The position numbers and the translations under genes were made by a program. From contig JAKOPB010000031.1 in assembly GCA_022257805.1 (NCBI GenBank), positions 1-5,969 on the forward strand: a stretch of DNA of 5,969 bases, in the 5' to 3' direction. The notes beneath the pieces are model-generated. The model was not told where the DNA came from. It was given only the letters and a program-made list of their open reading frames with translations, and searched no databases. Origin of the DNA: Nanobdellati archaeon (GTDB lineage Archaea > Aenigmatarchaeota > Aenigmatarchaeia > PWEA01). Below, one piece after another: positions 1-5,795 of this stretch (its first letter is position 1; each line of letters opens with the position of its first letter).

Positions 1-23
1 ACCTCTTCCTGCCCGTTGTCGAA

Positions 24-40
24 GCGAGGATATATTTAAG
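24..40 (+). promoter_or_regulatory. Archaeal BRE/TATA promoter of the Cys-rich exoprotein gene
   Basis: A purine-rich CGAGGA (a BRE-like element) runs into TATATTTAAG at 31-40. The TATA element starts 34 nt before the ATG at 65. An archaeal initiation point about 25 nt after the box would fall on or next to that ATG, so the mRNA is probably leaderless; no Shine-Dalgarno sequence is visible. The box is one of the best matches in the window. A caution is that another frame is open from the left edge to a TGA at 63-65, so an upstream gene might run through this site. Confidence 0.6.
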
Positions 41-64
41 GCTCCAAGACAAAAGTATTTTCTG

Positions 65-1306
65 ATGGCCGTTAGGATCAGGGGGAAGACTTTCTCGACG
101 GAGACCTTTGTCATCTCATTGATACTAATCTTGGCAGTATCCAGCGTAGCAGTGCTTGCACAGAACGGGACGGATGGCCTCACCTGTGAGATAAAAAGAG
201 CAGTCGAATGTGATCAAGAAGAAGGAGAGTTCATACTTTTCCGGATGTTCGACTACAATAACTCCCATGCCGCCTACCCTGCTTACGGCGATTACGAGTA
301 TGCGGTATGCTGCAATCAGGACATTCATTCCGACGGGGACATAACTTCTAGGGTTCTCGATACCTGCGAAGACTACGAAGAACCTCTACTTTCTTTTAAT
401 CAGTCCTACAATACGCATGTTGAAAGCCCGGAACTGAACAACTACGACGAAGATGTCTGTGTTGCACCTTACATGAACTGCACACTCGAGGCAGGGGATG
501 GCTGCGGAGAAGATCTGGAACACGTTGTTTCCCTTTTCAACGTAACCGACTCCCACGTATCAAATATATCCACATTGTATGACTACGATCTATGTTGCGA
601 GGTTCCTGATCCGGACGAAGACTCGTATGTCTGCGAAAAACACGACGGATGGGGAGACTACGAATATAGATGGGACTACGAAGAGCTTGATGAAAGATGG
701 GATGTAAGCGAGTACCCTGACTACGACGAAGGCGACGACCACCCCGGAAGTCAGTGGTGCTGCGGAGACAACTGGGAAGGGGATGAAAGAGTGGAATGGC
801 CAAGACACAGAGAATACGGACCGTATATTCCCATGGAAAGCGATGAGGACGACTGGGCTTGTGCCATGAACGAGACAAGCTGTGTCTACGAGAACAAAAG
901 CTATCCCGAATGTTATGAGAAAAACGTTACAGGAGACGACTACAAGGAAATATGCTGGCGAGGCGAGTGGGGCCTGGGGAGAGAAGAAGGTGGAAGGGTT
1001 CATATAGATGGGTCCGTTATAGACTGGGACACTGCCAGGATAGTCGAGGATGCAAATGTAATCGCAAGGATAATTTACCAGGGAAATATAATAGCCGAAA
1101 GAGAGTACGAGGGTGAAATAGAGGAAGGGAGGTTTGAAATGTCCTTAAATATACCCGAAGAATATATGGAAAGAGGAAGGACGTACACAATAGAGATAGA
1201 AACAGAAAAGGACGGTGAGAGGAGTTTCATACAAAGGGATATTGTAATACATAGAAAGGTAATGGCTTACCTGGAAGAATGTGATGAGAGGCGACGTGAC
1301 TGGTGA
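65..1306 (+). CDS. Cysteine-rich acidic secreted protein with CC-ending repeats and a C-terminal beta-sandwich-like domain
   Basis: A 413-residue exported protein whose family I cannot name. Residues 15-31 form one hydrophobic helix. It is preceded by Arg-Gly (6-7) with Glu at +6, as in a prepilin signal, and followed by VLA|Q (30-33), which would also suit signal peptidase I, so the export route is ambiguous. Residues 41-233 hold about three degenerate repeats ending in an N/D-S/T-H...Y.....C pattern (CC at 82-83, 177-178 and 232-233). Residues 184-263 are very rich in Asp, Glu, Tyr and Trp. Residues 310-397 alternate strands and turns (G.V.D, G.F, the RTYTIEIE stretch) like a carboxypeptidase-regulatory or Ig-like fold. 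There are 18 cysteines, nine N-x-S/T sequons and no C-terminal anchor. Asp+Glu is about 24% against 8% Lys+Arg, as expected in high salt. The start at 65 fits the TATA box and the signal, although the frame is open to the window edge. It may be a surface or pilus-associated adhesin; this is inferred from its neighbours. Confidence 0.8.
   Translation: MAVRIRGKTFSTETFVISLILILAVSSVAVLAQNGTDGLTCEIKRAVECDQEEGEFILFRMFDYNNSHAAYPAYGDYEYAVCCNQDIHSDGDITSRVLDTCEDYEEPLLSFNQSYNTHVESPELNNYDEDVCVAPYMNCTLEAGDGCGEDLEHVVSLFNVTDSHVSNISTLYDYDLCCEVPDPDEDSYVCEKHDGWGDYEYRWDYEELDERWDVSEYPDYDEGDDHPGSQWCCGDNWEGDERVEWPRHREYGPYIPMESDEDDWACAMNETSCVYENKSYPECYEKNVTGDDYKEICWRGEWGLGREEGGRVHIDGSVIDWDTARIVEDANVIARIIYQGNIIAEREYEGEIEEGRFEMSLNIPEEYMERGRTYTIEIETEKDGERSFIQRDIVIHRKVMAYLEECDERRRDW
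185..763 (+). repeat. Degenerate protein-level repeats with N-x-H ... CC signature
   Basis: This region encodes residues 41-233 of the Cys-rich protein. Residues 66-83 and 116-133 align without gaps: N-S/T-H-A/V-x-x-P-x-x-x-x-Y-x-x-x-V-C. A third copy, residues 162-178 (D-S-H-V...Y-x-Y-x-L-C-C), aligns with a one-residue gap, and 225-233 (D-H...W-C-C) may be a shortened fourth. A hydrophobic L-F or L-S-F pair lies before the first three. The repeats are visible only in the protein; the DNA copies are diverged, so duplication is old. I have the impression that similar N-x-H...Y-x-V-CC modules occur in other DPANN exoproteins, but I cannot check this here. Confidence 0.6.
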
Positions 1307-1321
1307 AATAAAAACCCCAAG

Positions 1322-1888
1322 ATGAAACCTATGTTAACGAAAAAAGGACTTTCCGATTACATCTCGCATATACTTGCAATAGCCATAGCTTTCCTTATAC
1401 TATCACTGGTAGCATCCTCTATGTATGATTACTATGTAAACTTAACCCTTGAATCCCAGAGGTCGGAAGCTACCGCAGTTTCCGAGGACATAGCAGAAAG
1501 GATGATGGACATGTACTCGGAATACAGAGACAAGGAAATAATCCCTGGACCTGGAGAGAAGGAGGTACTGAAGTCCGTGGAACTGGATGTCCCTGATAAT
1601 ATAGGAGGAAGAAACTATGATATCCGGCTAAACTCCTCAAATCAACACTGGATAGAGGCAGAGATCGTTACAACCTCTGAAATCTCTATAGTCGATTCAA
1701 GGAGACCAACTGCCAGGATAGTCGTTGAGGTCACCGAGTTTCCGGAAGAGACCTACACCTACCATCTCTACAACATAGAAACGGGTCTGGACGGAGAAGC
1801 GAGAAATCCAGATAGGATAAGGTTAGAATATATAAGAAAGAGAGAAAACGACAAAACCATGGATACTATAGAGATGTCCAGGGCGTAA
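1322..1888 (+). CDS. Pilin-like protein with class III signal, cysteine-free
   Basis: A 188-residue membrane-anchored or pilin-like protein. Lys-Lys-Gly at 7-9 precedes a hydrophobic helix at about 14-34, the pattern cleaved by archaeal prepilin peptidase. A helical, acidic stretch (44-72) follows. The beta-rich head contains a V-E-L-D-V-P-D-N-I-G-G-R-N-Y-D-I-R-L segment (86-103). Short archaeal pilin-like proteins often have this kind of 'lP..IgG..Y.I.l' strand pair. There are no cysteines and two N-glycosylation sequons (N40, N104). It starts 15 nt after the preceding stop, so the two are probably cotranscribed. No ribosome-binding site is clear, and the second Met (at 1331) is an equally possible start. 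The export class is well supported; the exact role, minor pilin or pseudopilin, is inferred from context. Confidence 0.8.
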   Translation: MKPMLTKKGLSDYISHILAIAIAFLILSLVASSMYDYYVNLTLESQRSEATAVSEDIAERMMDMYSEYRDKEIIPGPGEKEVLKSVELDVPDNIGGRNYDIRLNSSNQHWIEAEIVTTSEISIVDSRRPTARIVVEVTEFPEETYTYHLYNIETGLDGEARNPDRIRLEYIRKRENDKTMDTIEMSRA

Positions 1889-1891
1889 AAC

Positions 1892-1907
1892 AAAAAAGCT
1901 ATTTATT
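1892..1907 (+). promoter_or_regulatory. Archaeal BRE/TATA promoter of the pilin trio
   Basis: An A-run (AAAAAAG, BRE-like) is followed by CTATTTATT, with the TATA element at 1900-1907. It starts 33 nt before the ATG at 1933, the same spacing seen at the gene starting at 65. This 44-nt gap is large for this tightly packed cluster, which supports a new transcription unit. The mRNA would start close to 1929, giving a leader of only a few nucleotides. A weak AAGGA at 1924-1928 could act as a ribosome-binding site if the leader is slightly longer. Confidence 0.5.
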
Positions 1908-1932
1908 TCCTCCAGATCCATTTAAGGATAAG

Positions 1933-2754
1933 ATGACAGGCAAGGGAATAAATCAGATAGACTTCGCGATAGCTGCCTCCGTCCTCATAGTTCTCTTTGT
2001 CTTCACGGTATCACATGTCTCCGGTTATTACTCCACTCCGATGCAGGTAGTTGACAGTGCAGAAATGAGAAGTCATGCCATGCTTCTCTGGGAAACAGCC
2101 TTTAGAAACGAAGGTGTCCCGCCTTCCTGGCACTGGGGTCCCGAAACCACAAGACCGAGTATGGGAGGAAGGCTTTGGAGGGTTCCTGTGCATTTGGAAG
2201 AATACGGAGAAAATGGAGGTAGCTACACTTTGAAGGTACCAATTAATCCAGGCAAAACACACGGACTTCCAAACGCGTGGGAAGGTTCTGTAAAGGTATA
2301 CGATGGAAAAGAAGCCATACCAACAAATGTAACAGATGTAGAAGGCGACGGATTCATGGAGTCCTTTAATGTAGTCTTTGAGGTGGAAATGGATGCCCCT
2401 GAGAAAACAGTGAACGTTTACTACTCACAGAACAACAGGACAAATGCCGTTTATGAAGACCTGGAGCCGGAAGAAGAGTCAGATGTAAACATAACTGTTC
2501 TCTCGGAACGGGAAGAAAGATCGGTTTCTGAGTACAAAGCAAACCTAACAGGTGCAATGAGAACACATGATATTGCAGAGAAATATGATTTCGACTACGG
2601 CTTCAAGTTATATTTTGAAGTCGACGGAGATGAATTTTCTAAGGGTGGTCCTGTTTATGAAGATGCTGCTACAGAGCAGTACTCGAGGAAGGTCCTATAC
2701 CAAAACAGAACAGGTCATATAAAAACGATAGAACCGGTGGTCACGGTTTGGTAG
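1933..2754 (+). CDS. Large minor-pilin-like protein, first gene of a coupled trio
   Basis: A 273-residue pilin-like protein. Gly-Lys-Gly (3-5) is followed by INQIDF, with Asp at +5 where many prepilins carry Glu, and then a hydrophobic helix (11-27). After the helix come R-S-H-A-M-L-L-W (46-53) and G-V-P-P-S-W (61-66). These match my recollection of large DPANN pilin-like proteins that carry 'r...L....G.P..W' just after the helix. The rest is a beta-rich head, and the last part (216-273) runs through a Tyr/Phe-rich strand block to a V-L-Y-Q-N-R-T-G-H-I segment and ends in Val-Thr-Val-Trp. There are no cysteines and five sequons (N132, N168, N186, N204, N258). The stop lies 9 nt before the next gene's ATG. 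Probable role: a minor pilin or pilus-associated subunit; the family is recognised by pattern only. Confidence 0.8.
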   Translation: MTGKGINQIDFAIAASVLIVLFVFTVSHVSGYYSTPMQVVDSAEMRSHAMLLWETAFRNEGVPPSWHWGPETTRPSMGGRLWRVPVHLEEYGENGGSYTLKVPINPGKTHGLPNAWEGSVKVYDGKEAIPTNVTDVEGDGFMESFNVVFEVEMDAPEKTVNVYYSQNNRTNAVYEDLEPEEESDVNITVLSEREERSVSEYKANLTGAMRTHDIAEKYDFDYGFKLYFEVDGDEFSKGGPVYEDAATEQYSRKVLYQNRTGHIKTIEPVVTVW

Positions 2755-2757
2755 GTG
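2754..2757 (+). promoter_or_regulatory. GGTG ribosome-binding site that fixes the start at 2764
   Basis: GGTG matches part of the archaeal Shine-Dalgarno consensus (GGAGGTGAT) and lies 6 nt before ATG 2764. The in-frame GTG at 2755 falls inside this site, so it is more likely the ribosome-binding site than a start codon. It overlaps the stop codon of the preceding gene, which suits translational coupling. Confidence 0.6.
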
Positions 2758-2763
2758 TATAAA

Positions 2764-3156
2764 ATGAAAAAAGGAGCCATGTTCACCATGGAAGCTTTTC
2801 TAGCTGCGATGCTGGTACTTGTGACTATATTTTTCCTTTACTCGGACCCGATGGACCTGCCGACCTTCCAGGAGAAGGAGATAAGAAGAAGGTTAAGGGA
2901 TTGTATGGTTGACCTAGATACCACAGCTGATCTACGGGTGGCTGTACACGAAGAAGATCACGAATTCCTGCACAACGAAACAGGAAAATGTCTGCCTCCG
3001 GGCATAGATCATGAGGTAGTTATATGCGACTGGGACGGATGTGGAGAGTTCGACCCTCCGCCCGAAAAATCCGTGGTGAGCTCCAACCATTTTATAGCAG
3101 GTAAAAACACAGATTACTTCCCAACCGAAATAGTTGTCTATGGGTGGGCAGAATGA
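2764..3156 (+). CDS. Small pilin-like protein with four cysteines, second gene of the trio
   Basis: A 130-residue pilin-like protein. Lys-Lys-Gly at 2-4 is followed by AMFTMEAF, with Glu at +6, and a hydrophobic helix (11-26). This is the most bacterial-like prepilin signal in the cluster. After the helix comes an acidic region with R-R-R-L-R-D-C (41-47). The head has four cysteines (C47, C76, C88, C93), probably two disulfides, and one sequon (N71). It ends in a strand block, F-I-A-G ... F-P-T-E-I-V-V-Y-G-W (110-128), which resembles the Val-x-Val-Trp end of the preceding protein. ATG 2764 is chosen over GTG 2755 because that GTG is part of the GGTG ribosome-binding site. Its stop codon overlaps the next start (ATGA). 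Its place between two other pilin-like genes suggests a minor pilin acting with both. Confidence 0.8.
   Translation: MKKGAMFTMEAFLAAMLVLVTIFFLYSDPMDLPTFQEKEIRRRLRDCMVDLDTTADLRVAVHEEDHEFLHNETGKCLPPGIDHEVVICDWDGCGEFDPPPEKSVVSSNHFIAGKNTDYFPTEIVVYGWAE
3143..3146 (+). promoter_or_regulatory. GGTG ribosome-binding site that fixes the start at 3153
   Basis: GGTG lies 6 nt before ATG 3153, the same motif and spacing as at 2754-2757. The in-frame GTG at 3144 is again inside the site. With ATG 3153 the two genes overlap by the classic four bases, ATGA, indicating coupled translation. Confidence 0.6.
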
Positions 3157-3800
3157 CACTTTCCTTTAACTTAGGAAGAAAGGGGCAGGTTCTGATGATA
3201 ATAGGTGTGATTATGTCTCTTTCGCTGTATCTTATAAGCATGACAACTAACTTTGAAGCAGCACTGAGGAGGAGAACTCTGACGGGAATGGACGAAACCA
3301 CAGTACTGAGAAACATCGGAAACGAGATCCGTGAAACATATGACATAGCCGTCAAGGATGATGCAAGTTTTGAAAACGTGAATGAAAGCTTGGTCAACTT
3401 TACCCGTTTTTTGGAGGAAAGGTCAGGGACAAAAAACATCGGCTCGCTTGTTTCCAAGGCTGTGCACCACAATGAATCAGAAACTCCTGAGATAAAGGTC
3501 GGCGTGCACAACCACCTGGGAAGAGAATTAAAAGAAGTGGAAATAGGCGGATATCAGTGCAATGGCGGCAGCCTTGCACACGGAGACACGTGTTCTGTTG
3601 TCATAGATCCAGAGGGCGAGAAATACGAATTAGAGGTATACTATCTGGACGAACGTGATGACAGAGGATACACAAAAACGTACAGTGGATATGCAGGCGA
3701 CGCCTGGAACAACACGGCGCTTTTTTACAGGATTGAATTAGAAATGGGCAGTACAAAGCTTGTCGACGAGGGACGAGCATGGTCAAAGTCTATCCAGTAA
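3153..3800 (+). CDS. Pilin-like protein of the KGQ type, third gene of the trio
   Basis: A 215-residue pilin-like protein. Arg-Lys-Gly (9-11) is followed by QVLMII and a hydrophobic helix to about residue 30. 'KGQ' followed at once by hydrophobic residues recurs in archaeal pilin-like proteins. A long charged, probably helical region (33-100) leads to a small beta domain (112-198) with two cysteines (C136, C147) and a D-P-E-G-E-K-Y-E-L-E-V segment. It has four sequons (N77, N82, N107, N186). ATG 3153 shares ATGA with the preceding stop; an upstream GTG at 3144 is rejected because it lies in the ribosome-binding site. It ends the trio; a 55-nt gap and a new promoter follow. Function as a minor pilin or initiator subunit is inferred. 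Confidence 0.8.
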   Translation: MTLSFNLGRKGQVLMIIGVIMSLSLYLISMTTNFEAALRRRTLTGMDETTVLRNIGNEIRETYDIAVKDDASFENVNESLVNFTRFLEERSGTKNIGSLVSKAVHHNESETPEIKVGVHNHLGRELKEVEIGGYQCNGGSLAHGDTCSVVIDPEGEKYELEVYYLDERDDRGYTKTYSGYAGDAWNNTALFYRIELEMGSTKLVDEGRAWSKSIQ

Positions 3801-3811
3801 TTCAGTTATGT

Positions 3812-3827
3812 GAAGGTTTAATTTAAG
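3812..3827 (+). promoter_or_regulatory. Candidate archaeal promoter of the short CP pilin gene
   Basis: GAAGG is followed by TTTAATTTAAG (3817-3827), about 29-39 nt before ATG 3856. That is the right distance for a BRE/TATA pair giving a leader of zero to about ten nucleotides. A second AT-rich stretch (3839-3847) is too close to the ATG to serve as the TATA box. The surrounding gap is AT-rich, so a chance match is possible. Confidence 0.45.
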
Positions 3828-3855
3828 TAAGGAGAAAATTAAATATCTGATAGGT

Positions 3856-4350
3856 ATGAAGAAAGGAATATCCCCGCTGATAGCAACCATTCTGCTCATA
3901 GCAATAGTCGTGGGTGCTACTACACTTGTTGGTCCGGAGATACTCGAAATAGTAAGAGATAGAACAGAGGAAACTACCAGGAGATCGCTGGAAGACATAG
4001 ACTGCCGTAGAGCAAGTATTGATATCGAAGATGTTATCTGTGAAAATATAACAACAATGGAGGGGTGGGGACTTGAGCTAAAGTTCGAGGTAAGGAATAC
4101 AGGCTTCCAGGACCTTTCGGATTTCCGCTTCGAGTACGTCAGAGATGGAGAATGGGACGAGTACGACCTGTATGGAAGCGATGAAATACTACCGTCCGAT
4201 AGTTCAAGAACATTCACAGCCAACAAGACCTTCGAAATGGGAGATGAAGATTTGATAAACAACATAACTGACGGGAGATTCATATCAGGGACGTGTCCTA
4301 GCACGGCCTCAAGAGACATAGATGGAGATAAGTTTTACTGTGATGAGTAA
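3856..4350 (+). CDS. Archaeal type IV pilin with C-terminal Cys-Pro motif
   Basis: A 164-residue pilin with a textbook archaeal N-terminus: Lys-Lys-Gly (2-4), then ISPLIA and a hydrophobic helix (about 5-25). This is the archaellin/type IV pilin N-terminal domain seen across archaea. The head is small and beta-rich: a Cys-containing helix exit (C50), C62, an E-V-R-N-T-G-F-Q-D-L strand turn (78-87) typical of these pilins, and a C-terminal T-C-P (146-148) plus C162. Four cysteines suggest two disulfides, and there are three sequons (N64, N123, N136). It is related in layout to the two - strand genes at the right end, which also end with a Cys-Pro motif. Short length and the canonical signal make it a candidate structural (major) pilin. 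It probably has its own promoter. Confidence 0.88.
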   Translation: MKKGISPLIATILLIAIVVGATTLVGPEILEIVRDRTEETTRRSLEDIDCRRASIDIEDVICENITTMEGWGLELKFEVRNTGFQDLSDFRFEYVRDGEWDEYDLYGSDEILPSDSSRTFTANKTFEMGDEDLINNITDGRFISGTCPSTASRDIDGDKFYCDE

Positions 4351-4379
4351 ATCCGTTATTTCATACAGTTTTGGATAAT

Positions 4380-5267
4380 ATGACTGAAACAAAGGGAATA
4401 AACCCCATAGTCTCCGCAGTTTTCATTCTAGCCATAACTATTGTAGGCATAGGTCTTGTGATGAATATCGGAATGCCTGCCATAGAAGAGGCCCGAGGGA
4501 ATACTGTTTTTGATAATTCCCGGCAGAACCTGCAGATTCTAGATAATACAATAGAAAATGTAAGACATGGAGGCGAAGGAACTTCCAGAACAATGACGTT
4601 GAACGTGGATGGCGGTGAGTACTATATAAACGAGAGTGAGAACACAGTAAGGTTCAAATACGACATGAGAACAGGCTTTCTACCGCCTGATCTTTGTCGG
4701 AGGGATGGAAATATTTTAATTAAAACATTTGGCGATGGGAGAACCCTCGATCTCCGTTTCAATGAAGGAGAGGGTGATGAAACCATGGACTGCAGCCGTT
4801 ACGAAAACAGCGGAACTATTCACGGTGCAAACTGGACCGAAACAGAATATGGACCAGGACTTAACTTTACAGAGGACGACACCGTAAACGTTACTGATTT
4901 TAGACAGGATCTGGAAACCGTTTCTATTTGGTTCAAGGTAGACGATGACTGGAACCACTCCATAGACGATGACAGATTGTACTCCATAAGCGGTGAAAAC
5001 ATCAGCTTAGGGATATTTGATGAAGATATATCTAACGTTGTCATTTCCAGCTTCCGCATATACGACAGTTTACTGACCGACGAGGAGATCGAAACACTTG
5101 CCAACAGGGGTAGTATAAGGGAAGCACGGGAACTTGATATAAGGCTTTCGCCGGAACACGTAAATCTAACCAACTCCCTGCGCATGGGAACCGGAAAGCA
5201 TACCATACTCGTACGAAACTCGGGACACGAAGACGGTAAAACTTTGATGGAAATAGAAAGAATTTGA
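4380..5267 (+). CDS. Pilin fused to a LamG-like lectin domain (putative pilus adhesin)
   Basis: A 295-residue protein. Lys-Gly (5-6) then INPIVSAV and a hydrophobic helix (8-30) make a type IV pilin N-terminus. Residues 50-98 (around I-E-N-V-R-H-G-G-E-G-T-S-R) match a pilin head segment I have seen in related proteins. Residues 122-241 look like a LamG/concanavalin-A-like fold: L-D-L-R-F-N-E-G, D-C-S-R-Y-E-N-S-G-T, Y-G-P-G-L-N-F, T-V-S-I-W-F-K-V, then I-S-S-F-R-I-Y-D and E-E-I-E-T-L. The centre is short, about 120 residues against roughly 150-200 for most LamG domains. LamG folds commonly bind glycans, so this is a likely adhesin. A short beta tail (251-295) follows. It has two cysteines (C106, C138) and seven sequons. 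ATG 4380 is chosen over TTG 4371; no clear ribosome-binding site helps. The gap to the previous gene is 29 nt. Confidence 0.85.
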   Translation: MTETKGINPIVSAVFILAITIVGIGLVMNIGMPAIEEARGNTVFDNSRQNLQILDNTIENVRHGGEGTSRTMTLNVDGGEYYINESENTVRFKYDMRTGFLPPDLCRRDGNILIKTFGDGRTLDLRFNEGEGDETMDCSRYENSGTIHGANWTETEYGPGLNFTEDDTVNVTDFRQDLETVSIWFKVDDDWNHSIDDDRLYSISGENISLGIFDEDISNVVISSFRIYDSLLTDEEIETLANRGSIREARELDIRLSPEHVNLTNSLRMGTGKHTILVRNSGHEDGKTLMEIERI

Positions 5268-5298
5268 AAACAGGTCGCTGATTTCCTTGCTTTCAAAT
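5262..5298. terminator. Inverted repeat between convergent operons, candidate bidirectional terminator
   Basis: Arms 5262-5274 and 5286-5298 pair at 11 of 13 positions, plus one wobble and one mismatch, around an 11-nt loop. The outer eight pairs (ATTTGAAA/TTTCAAAT) are perfect. The left arm contains the TGA stop of the LamG gene, and the right arm ends two bases before the stop of the - strand gene. On the - strand the hairpin is followed by a T-rich run (5261 down to 5251), which suits termination of the - strand operon. No such run follows on the + strand. The outer stem is AT-rich, so stability is modest. Confidence 0.45.
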
Positions 5299-5299
5299 A

Positions 5300-5758
5300 T
5301 CAGAAAACACGCAACCATCGATCCTCTTCTCCCTCGATAACTACATCGTGGTCCGGACAGTCTTCGCCGAAAACCTGTATCCTGCGGGGGTTCGCTACTG
5401 TTTCATTGGCCGTGATTCTTTGAGGTTTCAATGGCTCTACTTCAGACGGTTCCGGATTCTCATCAGTTCGTACATCGCCTGTCTCATTAAAGGTTACGAC
5501 TCTCAGTCCGGTGAGATTTATACTGTCCCTGTAATCGAGTATGAAAGACACGTTTTCGTCTGTTGTATCCACGGAATCTTCATATATACCCAAGCTTATT
5601 GCGGAACAATCTACCAATCTTCCTGTATCCTCCCGAGTCTCAAAAACCCTTTCCTGCATAAAATTTGTGATAAAACCACTAAACATCGCAGCGACTGTCA
5701 TAGCAAGGGCTATAAGTATAATCGCAGCCAAAAGGGGCGATATGCCTTTATTTTTCAT
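5300..5758 (-). CDS. Archaeal type IV pilin with C-terminal Cys-Pro motif, - strand
   Basis: A 152-residue pilin. Lys-Gly at 4-5 then ISPLLAA and a hydrophobic helix (6-30) are nearly identical in style to the pilin at 3856. The head has two cysteines, C51 soon after the helix and C134 in a D-C-P-D-H motif, probably one disulfide. Between them lie strands with L-T-G-L-R-V-V (82-88) and a variable acidic Pro/Glu-rich loop (96-110). There are four sequons (N69, N81, N91, N118). ATG at 5758 is chosen because GAGG lies 6 nt upstream; the in-frame TTG at 5770 would start in that site. It is downstream of a related pilin gene, 37 nt apart, so the two form a - strand operon that converges on the LamG gene. 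Likely a structural or minor pilin. Confidence 0.87.
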   Translation of the reverse strand: MKNKGISPLLAAIILIALAMTVAAMFSGFITNFMQERVFETREDTGRLVDCSAISLGIYEDSVDTTDENVSFILDYRDSINLTGLRVVTFNETGDVRTDENPEPSEVEPLKPQRITANETVANPRRIQVFGEDCPDHDVVIEGEEDRWLRVF

Positions 5759-5764
5759 TTCAAT

Positions 5765-5768
5765 CCTC
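5765..5768 (-). promoter_or_regulatory. GAGG ribosome-binding site that fixes the start at 5758
   Basis: Read on the - strand, GAGG lies 6 nt before ATG 5758. This is the spacing found at the two GGTG sites of the + strand trio. An in-frame TTG at 5770 overlaps it and is therefore rejected as the start. Confidence 0.6.
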
Positions 5769-5795
5769 AAATATTTTCAAATCCCGCCTGATTAA

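Noticed and set aside
2..64. Upstream extension of the Cys-rich protein in its own frame
   Set aside because: The frame has no stop to the left edge, but the ATG at 65 has a TATA box at the right distance and places the signal sequence at the N-terminus.
3..65. Frame open from the left edge ending in TGA at 63-65, overlapping the ATG at 65
   Set aside because: Only about 20 codons are visible and nothing identifies a protein. A TGATG overlap would be typical of an operon, but a good TATA box lies in the same stretch. It cannot be decided without sequence to the left.
367..740. Recurring GACTACGA-like words as a DNA repeat array
   Set aside because: They occur in one reading frame at irregular spacing and reflect Asp-Tyr-Glu/Asp codons in the acidic protein, not a CRISPR or tandem DNA repeat.
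590..1003. Hydrophobic - strand open frame opposite the Cys-rich gene
   Set aside because: Its Val/Phe-rich product is the antisense reading of Asp/Glu codons in the acidic protein, not a membrane protein.
2758..2764. TATAAAA as a promoter for the gene at 2764
   Set aside because: It touches the ATG, too close for a TATA box. It is the spacer between the ribosome-binding site and the start codon.
3783..4319. Long open frame on the - strand, opposite the pilin at 3856
   Set aside because: It is a shadow of the real gene: Ser/Leu-rich, with no recognisable domain, and the + strand has a clear pilin signal and domain layout.
4355..4366. GTTATTTCATAC as a promoter for the LamG pilin gene
   Set aside because: It lies about 24 nt before ATG 4380, too close compared with the -34 spacing of the other candidates, and lacks a convincing BRE. 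The gene may be cotranscribed with the one before it.
5348..5791. Open frame on the + strand at the right end
   Set aside because: It lies antisense to the - strand pilin, which has a canonical KGISPL signal and a ribosome-binding site. The + strand product is Cys/Tyr/Phe/Arg-rich with no plausible fold.
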